Source: a virus
Strand: one strand, 5' to 3'
DNA length: 35,347 bases
IMG/VR virus record: IMGVR_UViG_3300008450_000185
Location: 1-35,347 of that record
The position numbers and the translations under genes were made by a program. A model generated the notes under the pieces. The model did not search any database. It was not told where the DNA came from and worked only from the letters and a program-made list of their open reading frames with translations. Below are positions 29,583 through 35,347 of this stretch, in pieces. The first letter of the stretch is position 1. The number at the start of each line of letters is the position of its first letter.

Positions 29583-30536
29583 TTAAATCTCCACCATTTC
29601 TACGCCAATCATGCCGTAGTTGACTGACTTAAATCCATTTGCATCCATAAAGACTGCTTCTGGCATAACTGCTTCAACTTCGTCCGCCATGACGCCACGG
29701 AACTTTTTGCCCGGCAAGAATGTGTACTCGTATTCGTACAGGTTAAAACCAGACACTGGATCAATGCCAGCAAGTTCAACATTAGTTTTTAGGCGTCGGT
29801 CAGAGAAAGCTGTATACGCCGCTGCGCCGCCCTTCAAAAGACTGCCGATATCCAGCCCTTGTTGCGACATACCAGCGTTATACGCAGAAGTCTGCGAATT
29901 GAGTATGCCGCCGTAAGTCTGGCCAGCTTGCTGCATACCTTGCATGTACTGACTTCCGGGAGCCATAGACGAACCAAGACCCGCTGAACCAGCGCCCGTA
30001 GCAGCGCCGTAAGCCGCAGTAGATGCACCGGCAAGGCCGCGTCCAAGGCCAACGGCGTCTAGTTTCCTAGCGTAGCCTATCTGTTCAGCCTGATTGCGAG
30101 CACCAGTCATAGCGCCAGCACGAGCAGAAGCAAGGCTGAGCGCGTTTTGGTTCTGCATTGCCATGGCGTTACCGGAGCCGGGGCCTACACCTCGCCGTGC
30201 CAGATTGCGCGATGTCATTCCTTCGGCGGCACCAAATGCACGGGCAGTATCAGCAGCAGCCTGTGCGGCTATCCGTTCTCGGTTTGCTTCAGTATCATAT
30301 TCTTGCGCCTGCGCAACAAGCCCTCGCTCTACCGGCCTAAACGTCTCTTGCTGGTAGTCGTAGTACTCCTTCGCCTGCTTCATCTGTTGCTCTTGGGAAG
30401 CCAACTGCTGGTTCGCAACGCGCTCGGCTATAGGCTTCATATCAGCGTACTGCCGTTCAGCAAACGCCAGCTGCTTTTCCCCGAGCTCTTTCATCGGCCC
30501 GTAGTCTGGTGGTGGTGGACTAGATTTACCGCCCAT
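29583..30536 (-). CDS. Virion protein with S74-like C-terminal chaperone domain, 317 aa
   Basis: Residues 1-110 are helical and charged (KQLAFAERQYADMKPIAE, then QAKEYYDYQQETF). Residues 110-240 are Gly/Ala/Ser/Gln-rich low complexity. The last 73 residues start SDRRLKTNVELAGIDPVSGF (Ser245) and continue FRGVMADEVEAVMPEAV and SVNYGMIGVEM. This is the pattern of the intramolecular chaperone of endosialidases and tail fibres (Peptidase S74), which normally trimerises and self-cleaves at the serine. Here the protein is encoded among internal virion genes and has no beta-helix before the tail. The proline run SSPPPPDYGP opens the protein. Confidence 0.82.
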   Translation of the reverse strand: MGGKSSPPPPDYGPMKELGEKQLAFAERQYADMKPIAERVANQQLASQEQQMKQAKEYYDYQQETFRPVERGLVAQAQEYDTEANRERIAAQAAADTARAFGAAEGMTSRNLARRGVGPGSGNAMAMQNQNALSLASARAGAMTGARNQAEQIGYARKLDAVGLGRGLAGASTAAYGAATGAGSAGLGSSMAPGSQYMQGMQQAGQTYGGILNSQTSAYNAGMSQQGLDIGSLLKGGAAAYTAFSDRRLKTNVELAGIDPVSGFNLYEYEYTFLPGKKFRGVMADEVEAVMPEAVFMDANGFKSVNYGMIGVEMVEI

Positions 30537-30539
30537 AAT

Positions 30540-30956
30540 TTACTCCTTGCGCAGCCATCTACAGGTATCAGGCCGCATTACCAAAATGTGCATGTCAGCA
30601 CCGGGGGCACCGTCTTTCATGACAAACTCTTCTTCAAACCCTAGGTGCTTATCGAATTCCAGTATTTTAGGCTCATTTGAAGGAACCATGCCAGTCAATC
30701 TTTTGAGCTTGCAGTACCGAAAGGCATAGTCACACACCGCCCTAAACAATGGAATGATCTGCTTGGTCTGCTTGGCAATGGCTATATGGCATGTAGCGTT
30801 TGATCCGTTGTAGTTGTTGATGACCACACCAGCCAGAATACTATCACCACTCACAACGCCAATAGCATAGAAACTGCCCCAGTCTGCGTTGTGGTTAACT
30901 TGCTCAGCAACCCATGCGCCAATACGTTCTTTCTGGTCATAAACAAGTTCTGCCAT
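30540..30956 (-). CDS. GNAT-like acetyltransferase fold protein, 138 aa
   Basis: The fold order of a GNAT enzyme is visible: an early helix and strand, then IAGVVINNYNGSNATCHIA-type strands (about 41-60), an acetyl-CoA-binding helix region (KQTKQIIPLFRAVCDYAF, about 62-79), YCKLKRLTGMVPSNEPKI and the end block HLGFEEEFVMKDG. The classic R/Q-x-x-G-x-A loop is not clear, so activity is uncertain. Many phages carry such a gene in the structural cluster. The substrate is unknown. It starts at 30956 and is three bases from the S74-tailed gene. Confidence 0.75.
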   Translation of the reverse strand: MAELVYDQKERIGAWVAEQVNHNADWGSFYAIGVVSGDSILAGVVINNYNGSNATCHIAIAKQTKQIIPLFRAVCDYAFRYCKLKRLTGMVPSNEPKILEFDKHLGFEEEFVMKDGAPGADMHILVMRPDTCRWLRKE

Positions 30957-30964
30957 GGCCTAGT

Positions 30965-31159
30965 TTATTGCAGTCTGGCTACGACGGCGTTTAACCGTAC
31001 GATAACGTCGGCCAAAGAAGCTGTATCAGGCAGGGGGCTAAGCCGATCAACATTTCGTGCTTGGGCTGTAATCTCGTCGATGTTCTGCTTCATGGACGAC
31101 AGCGCCCGATCCAAGTCAGCCTTCCCTGTCAGTACTGCGGGGATAGCGGCTTTGGTCAT
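30965..31159 (-). CDS. Small late protein, 64 aa
   Basis: The product is helical with a KADLDRALSSMKQNIDEITA segment (about residues 13-32) and DTASLADVIVRLNAVVARLQ at the end, giving two amphipathic helices that may form a coiled-coil bundle. I recall small proteins of this type beside tail genes, with no known function. The start overlaps the stop of the tail-protein gene by four bases (31156-31159). A small structural or assembly factor is the likeliest role. Confidence 0.7.
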   Translation of the reverse strand: MTKAAIPAVLTGKADLDRALSSMKQNIDEITAQARNVDRLSPLPDTASLADVIVRLNAVVARLQ

Positions 31160-33168
31160 GCGGATGTCCTAGACAACTCTTCGATAGACTCGGCCACAGT
31201 TACGTTGTACACGTTAACCGAAGCGTTTAGCCCGATAGCGTAAAGGTCGGTGTTGATATTAGCGGGAAGCCTAAAGAATTTAGAGGAAGTTACGTTCTTG
31301 GTAAATACGGGAAGCTCGTTAGCGTACAAAGTGAACTGCACCTTTCGCAAGGTATCCAACTCAACTGGCACAATGAAGCTGCCGTTAATCTCCAGCGCCA
31401 GCAGTTCAGCCCCGTTTAAGTGTCCAGCAACTGCATCAGCACCTAGAGCAATAAGCGCCTCGTTGGCTGTAATCTGGCTGGTGTCCACTGGAACGATGGC
31501 GCTATAGTCGGCGTGAACCTGTGCGGCCACAAACTTTACCGGCGCAGGGAACTGCAAGGCGACGCTTTGCCAGTCACTCTCGTAGTATTGTCCATCATCA
31601 ACATCCCACTCGTACAGCTTCTGGCCTTTGGCGATGTACAGCTTACCGTCAAGTTCATTGCGGTACAAGGCGTCCGCACTCTCGTCTACCTCGGTCACAC
31701 TGTCAGGGGACTCTATGTCCAGTACCAACATGCGGCTTTCCAACTGGCCTTGGTAGTAGGCGTAGTACTGGCCGTCATGGAACACGGCATCAAACGTAGA
31801 GGGGTTTAGCAGTGTCCACTCTTCCTCACGGTACAGTTTGCGTGTAATGCACTGAATCTGCTGGGTAGACACAAGCCACAGGCCGTCAAAGCTGGGGTAA
31901 AGCGCACCTCCGCCAAGGTCTACGACACCGCGCTTAGACACGCAAGGCGCGTAAGTCTCAAGCGTACTACCGGACATACCCTCGGGGTCTGAGCCTGTGT
32001 ACAGAATAGGATAGGTCTCTGTCAGCACGATCACGGAGTTACTTGCGGCAATGGCAGCTACGCCCACACCAGCAAACGAATAGCGGTTGCGCACCGGCCA
32101 TGAGTACGGCATGTAGGGGTCGCTAAAGCACAACTCGTTGCCAGCAACGCCAGCCAAGCAGCCGTTAGGCAGGCTGATAAGACTGGTCAAGTTCTTGGGT
32201 GGTGGAGAAGAATCAGCCGTGGGCAACTCTTCGCCCAGATCAGCAGCAAGCACAGTGTCGTTAAATGTCGTAGTCGCCACAGCAACTTCACCCACATACA
32301 AAAACAACCCGCTAGTGCCAACTGTGCGGTAGATGCGTTTGACCATGCCAGTCGTGTTGAACGGCGCGTTGCGTGCCCACGTACCGCCAGAAGTGTATGT
32401 CTGCGCCGTATCCAGCGACACAGTGACGCGGTTGTTTGCAACATCAACAGACTGCACGCGAAATGAGCCGTTAAGACTGGTCATCCCAACAACGCCAGCA
32501 AAAGTCAGCGTGTCGTACTGAGCAATGCCAAATACGCTGTTGAGCGTTACTCGCACTGTGTTGGAGCTTATAGTCGAAGCTGCGGTAATGGTTCCAGAAT
32601 TAAGAGGCGCAGTCTGTAAGCCAGTGATATTCCATGTAGCGGTAATGTGCGTCGTGTACACGGTAGACGGGGGAGACGGGGGTGACTCTTCACCAAACGT
32701 AGTGACGTATGTATACACATAAGACCGAGACTCACTAGCCCCGCTACCACCTGTATGTGCGACCGTAGGAGCTATCGTAGGGGCAGCAGTCCCCAGCGAA
32801 TACCATGCAGTTGGATATGGGGTCGATGAAATAGAAAGCGCGTATGTAGACATGCGCGGCTCAAACGACTCACTGGAAAAGTAGAACCTGCCGTCTGGGT
32901 CGTTGGCATTGGGTGATGGGACGATGTTTACATCCTGCGCCCAAGTAAGCCAGTTGTCAGCGTATGCGCCGTTTACAAAAGCTCTGTACCTGTAGACTGT
33001 TTCGATGTTCAGGCTGGTAGAAAACACCTGCTCAATACCAGCAAGGGGATCAAGGCTACCAGACGTAATCTTGCAGTTCAACGCACGGGTTGCGTGGTTG
33101 GGCGAAAGCAGGCGCTCGCTGATACGAGGAATCTGCCCACGGAACGCTTTGATGTTTACGGCTGTCAT
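31156..33168 (-). CDS. Tail structural protein (nozzle/tubular-like), 670 aa
   Basis: The N-terminus, FRGQIPRISERLLSPNHATRA followed by NCKITSGSLDPL within the first 45 residues, matches a common phage structural family. About residues 130-290 are fibronectin-like and Thr/Ser-rich (YTYVTTFGEESPPSPPS). The remainder is a propeller-like beta domain (about 290-520, GNELCFSDPYMPYSWPV; SFDGLWLVST) with a beta C-terminus. It is likely the tail tube lower part or nozzle, as in T7 gp12, though the family has also been left unnamed. GGGGCACATC precedes the start. Location next to the tail fibre and its chaperone agrees. Confidence 0.78.
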   Translation of the reverse strand: MTAVNIKAFRGQIPRISERLLSPNHATRALNCKITSGSLDPLAGIEQVFSTSLNIETVYRYRAFVNGAYADNWLTWAQDVNIVPSPNANDPDGRFYFSSESFEPRMSTYALSISSTPYPTAWYSLGTAAPTIAPTVAHTGGSGASESRSYVYTYVTTFGEESPPSPPSTVYTTHITATWNITGLQTAPLNSGTITAASTISSNTVRVTLNSVFGIAQYDTLTFAGVVGMTSLNGSFRVQSVDVANNRVTVSLDTAQTYTSGGTWARNAPFNTTGMVKRIYRTVGTSGLFLYVGEVAVATTTFNDTVLAADLGEELPTADSSPPPKNLTSLISLPNGCLAGVAGNELCFSDPYMPYSWPVRNRYSFAGVGVAAIAASNSVIVLTETYPILYTGSDPEGMSGSTLETYAPCVSKRGVVDLGGGALYPSFDGLWLVSTQQIQCITRKLYREEEWTLLNPSTFDAVFHDGQYYAYYQGQLESRMLVLDIESPDSVTEVDESADALYRNELDGKLYIAKGQKLYEWDVDDGQYYESDWQSVALQFPAPVKFVAAQVHADYSAIVPVDTSQITANEALIALGADAVAGHLNGAELLALEINGSFIVPVELDTLRKVQFTLYANELPVFTKNVTSSKFFRLPANINTDLYAIGLNASVNVYNVTVAESIEELSRTSA

Positions 33169-33203
33169 GATGTGCCCCAGTTTACTTTACGCTAAATAAC
33201 GCG

Positions 33204-33605
33204 TTACCGTACCGGCTTTATCGGCCAGACAATAGCAAACGGAAACTCGGGTTGCAGAGGGACATCTCGCAGCGCTTGCCGATACGCAGACCACTTAGTT
33301 TTGATGGCTTGTGGCACATCCCCGGCTTGTGTCCAATCTGTTTGCGCTAACTTGAGGTCCCGCTCTTGCCTGATTGCGCTGGCAAGTTCTTCTTCAGTTG
33401 GGGCGGGTGGCGGCACAAACTCCGCAATCTCTCCGTAGACCCCTGCCAAAATGTTCTGGTAAATCTGCTGCCCGTGTGCTTCAGGGTCGTCTTTAGTCGC
33501 TGTAAACGGTAGCTCAGCATCCCACCCATCCCAACGGATTAGGACGTTTACACCGGTATGCTCTGCGTCACACCACTGCGGCTGCTTTGCATATTCAAGC
33601 TGCAT
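33204..33605 (-). CDS. Tail assembly chaperone-like protein, 133 aa
   Basis: The central and C-terminal part, RQERDLKLAQTDWTQAGDVP followed by KTKWSAYRQALRDVP and FPFAIVWP, is the signature of phage tail assembly chaperones (Phage_tail_APC type) encoded beside tail fibres. A beta-rich start (MQLEYAKQPQWCDAEHTGVN) and a PPPAPTEEEL linker precede it. These proteins usually help fibres fold or attach, and the fibre gene ends just one base upstream. A short palindrome TAACGCGTTA (33197-33206) overlaps its stop. Confidence 0.85.
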   Translation of the reverse strand: MQLEYAKQPQWCDAEHTGVNVLIRWDGWDAELPFTATKDDPEAHGQQIYQNILAGVYGEIAEFVPPPAPTEEELASAIRQERDLKLAQTDWTQAGDVPQAIKTKWSAYRQALRDVPLQPEFPFAIVWPIKPVR

Positions 33606-33606
33606 A

Positions 33607-34560
33607 TCAAGACACGCGAAGCCAGAGCGACGGACAGTTGTTGTTGTTGACGTTTACGCCGTTGTATTCGTAGGAACCCTCGATGTACCCCATCAACATC
33701 CATGTACCAGAAGGAGCGCCGCCCTCGGGGGTGCTTACGTAGTTGCCGCTACCAAACCTGCCGCCAGCGCACTGAGCAGACCTGTACCGCAGATTAGAAC
33801 CCGCGATTGACGTGCCCGTAGCAACCACCGAGTTGGTTGTGTAGCTCATAAAGGCGTAGGTCCCGACAGCACCCACAGCAGCCCCGGCAGTGGCGTTAAG
33901 AACAGTTGCAGTGGTAACCCCAGTGCCCGTAGACGCCGCAGTGATCCGGCCTTTGGAGTCAACTGTGATGTTTGCCGTTGTGTAGGAACCCGCTGACACC
34001 GCCGTGTTTGCCAGTGTCGCAGCTGCTGTGACATTAGTCGTTCCATCAAAAGAAGGGCTTGTATAAGTCACATCACCAGTAAGCGCGATTGTTCGCCCCG
34101 TTGCCAGCGCAGTAGCCGTTCCGGCGTTACCAGTCACGTTACCAGTCACGTTACCAGTGAGATTACCCGTTATGGCAGAAGTGAACGTATTGGTTCCAGT
34201 GAACGTGTTGTTCTGACCGGGTAAATCCAAGGCTGTTTGTATGTCGGCAGCTGTGATGCGAAGCCCAACCACTGTACCGGCAACGAACGCCAGAGCAGTT
34301 GTGCCGTCGTAGCCACGAATGACGTTTGAGCAAACACCGGAGCCTGCTGTACGCGTGCGAACGGCAACAATCTCTACAGCACCCGAAGAGTCTTGAAGTG
34401 TTGCTTTAAACCAACTGTTGGCAGATGGCAAAGACGACGAACCTACGTTTGCCACAGGGAATAAATCGGCTTTGGCCGACTCAATCACAAACGAGGTAAC
34501 AGAACTGTTGATACTAGAGACCAACAACGCCCGAGCGTTGTTCTTAAACTGTTGTGCCAT
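33607..34560 (-). CDS. Tail fibre protein, 317 aa
   Basis: Residues about 1-110 form a helix/beta head with GYDGTTALAF that probably attaches to the tail. Residues about 115-240 are repetitive, with FTGTNTFTSAITGNL and several NVTG units, then TIALTGDVTYTSPSFDGTT and TTANITVDSKGRITAAS; such segments occur in trimeric beta fibres. The C-terminal tip (about 250-317) has Asn/Gly/Tyr-rich beta structure (YIEGSYEYNGVNVNNNN) that would contact the host. No S74 tail is present on this protein. Receptor is unknown; this is the likely host-range determinant. Confidence 0.88.
   Translation of the reverse strand: MAQQFKNNARALLVSSINSSVTSFVIESAKADLFPVANVGSSSLPSANSWFKATLQDSSGAVEIVAVRTRTAGSGVCSNVIRGYDGTTALAFVAGTVVGLRITAADIQTALDLPGQNNTFTGTNTFTSAITGNLTGNVTGNVTGNAGTATALATGRTIALTGDVTYTSPSFDGTTNVTAAATLANTAVSAGSYTTANITVDSKGRITAASTGTGVTTATVLNATAGAAVGAVGTYAFMSYTTNSVVATGTSIAGSNLRYRSAQCAGGRFGSGNYVSTPEGGAPSGTWMLMGYIEGSYEYNGVNVNNNNCPSLWLRVS
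34126..34161 (-). repeat. Three 12-bp tandem repeats in the tail fibre gene
   Basis: GTTACCAGTCAC occurs twice (34126-34137, 34138-34149) and once with two changes (34150-34161). On the minus strand it encodes NVTG units in frame. The array could gain or lose copies by slippage and alter fibre length. Confidence 0.8.
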
Positions 34561-34601
34561 ATTGTGCTCCTGCGATAGTGCTCATTGTACCTGTAGGCCG
34601 C

Positions 34602-35192
34602 TTACGCGCCAAGTACCTCAAGAGCGTGTGCGATGTGTTTCTTGCGGTCATCTAGGCCGATTATTCCACCGTTAATCTTTTTGGTCATGCCCTCGATGTC
34701 GTTAGCATCTGCAAAGGCGTTGAGCCCGCTCTTATCCCAGAACCACGCTGCGGTCAAGGCGGCGTATTCTTTGGTCAGCACAAGGTCGGGGTCAGCAACA
34801 AAGTCCACGCCCAAGGCATCCGAGGCCAAGCGGTAGTTGTCTTTGCCGGTCAACTGGATCAGGCCACGGCCTCGATACTTCCAGCCATCCCCCTCCTCGG
34901 TGTTACCCATCCGGCCAGAGTAGACCTTGTTGGCAATTTTCTCGGGCTGGCGATGAAACGGCTGCGCCGCCTCTTCTGACGGGAATCGGCTGGGCCATGT
35001 GCCGCGCAGCCCCTTGGCGCTGTAATTCAGGTTCTCTTGCAGAGTCTTGAAGTTGGCCGACTCATGGGCACACTGCCCAATGAACGCGGCTTGGCGCTCG
35101 GGGGTGTTGATCTCAAAGCGGAAAAAAGAGGACTCCAACGGCTCAAGCCATGATGGGTCGATGTGCATTTCAGCAAGTTGGTCTTCGGTCAT
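34602..35192 (-). CDS. GH19-type endolysin, 196 aa
   Basis: The sequence fits phage GH19 chitinase-fold endolysins. IGQCAHESANFKTLQENLNY carries the first catalytic Glu44, followed by KVYSGRMGN, then EEGDGWKYRGRGLIQLTGK with the second acidic residues near Glu99/Glu100, and AALTAAWFWDKSGLN. The enzyme cleaves peptidoglycan sugar chains. There is no signal peptide or membrane anchor, so it would need a holin; the gene whose stop overlaps its start (35189-35192) encodes a two-helix membrane protein. No spanin pair is seen in the window. Confidence 0.92.
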   Translation of the reverse strand: MTEDQLAEMHIDPSWLEPLESSFFRFEINTPERQAAFIGQCAHESANFKTLQENLNYSAKGLRGTWPSRFPSEEAAQPFHRQPEKIANKVYSGRMGNTEEGDGWKYRGRGLIQLTGKDNYRLASDALGVDFVADPDLVLTKEYAALTAAWFWDKSGLNAFADANDIEGMTKKINGGIIGLDDRKKHIAHALEVLGA

Positions 35193-35347
35193 TTCTTGTT
35201 CATTTTCATGTCAGCCAACTTCTCGACCGTGCGTCCGCCAAAGTAAGCAAGAAAGATGATTTGCCCCCACTGGCCCAGCAGATTTACATAGGACTCTTGT
35301 GCGTTGTAGCCAAACGCTGACATCATTGTGAACAGGAAGAACGCTAC
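35189..35347 (-). CDS. Holin-like membrane protein, partial (5' end beyond window)
   Basis: The frame is open from the window edge (35347) to TGA at 35189. The visible 52 residues have a hydrophobic segment VAFFLFTMMSAFGYNA, a loop, a second hydrophobic segment LLGQWGQIIFLAYFGG, and a basic tail RTVEKLADMKMNKK. Small size, membrane helices, a basic C-terminus and overlap with the endolysin start support a holin. Homologues of this kind carry further residues at the N-terminus, which lie outside the window. Confidence 0.75.
   Translation of the reverse strand, partial: VAFFLFTMMSAFGYNAQESYVNLLGQWGQIIFLAYFGGRTVEKLADMKMNKK

Noticed and set aside
33197-33206. TAACGCGTTA palindrome as an operator or attachment site
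   Set aside because: It is only 10 bases, overlaps a stop codon and has no partner copy noticed in the window.

Overview
The window is a stretch of a tailed double-stranded DNA phage genome (Caudoviricetes). It carries a family A DNA polymerase, a primase-polymerase/DUF927 helicase, recombination-type nucleases, a tail fibre with its assembly chaperone, a very large virion protein, a GH19 endolysin and a holin-like protein. No terminase, portal, capsid, integrase or RNA polymerase gene lies in the window, so it is incomplete. I saw no tRNA, rRNA, CRISPR array or insertion sequence. Gene style suggests a freshwater Proteobacteria phage, possibly infecting Burkholderiales; that is inference only.

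Layout. (1) 32-7841, plus strand: tiny membrane-protein genes, then a MoxR-type AAA+ ATPase (793-1791), three small unknown genes, a HExxH/VWA-like protein (3429-4529) and a short helical protein, closed by a hairpin terminator (4687-4708). Next come two unknown proteins, a winged-helix protein and a ladder of very small genes joined by ATGA stop/start overlaps (6529-7841). (2) 7761-9292, minus strand: an island of three genes, namely a 46-residue membrane protein that overlaps the end of the plus-strand operon, a metallophosphoesterase with an N-terminal helix-turn-helix, and a HExxH protein. (3) 9419-19112, plus strand: the replication module of DNA polymerase, Cas4/RecB-like nuclease, VRR-NUC nuclease, HNH-like protein, SNF2-like SF2 ATPase, a small helical protein, an SSB-like acidic-tailed protein and a 1010-residue PrimPol-DUF927 protein. 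It ends in a strong terminator. (4) 19190-35347, minus strand: late genes read right to left, namely holin (cut by the window edge), endolysin, tail fibre, tail assembly chaperone, a 670-residue tail protein, a 64-residue protein, a GNAT-like protein, two internal virion-type proteins (one ending in an S74-like chaperone tail), a 2563-residue polyvalent virion protein, and five very small basic proteins.

How the parts fit. The early plus-strand genes probably alter the host and prepare replication. PolA, PrimPol-DUF927 and the SSB-like protein would form the fork, with the nucleases and SF2 ATPase in recombination or end processing. The late block builds the tail and the ejected proteins and then lyses the cell. 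The giant protein joins an L,D-transpeptidase-like domain, a HExxH zincin-like site, a helix-turn-helix and an SH3/Tudor-like segment to a C-terminal large-polyvalent-protein region. This suggests a protein injected with the DNA that acts on the wall and inside the host.

The strongest candidates for something little described are the giant polyvalent protein, the MoxR/VWA gene cassette, and small genes under 60 codons that are easily missed. All family calls rest on motifs read by eye; no database search was possible.
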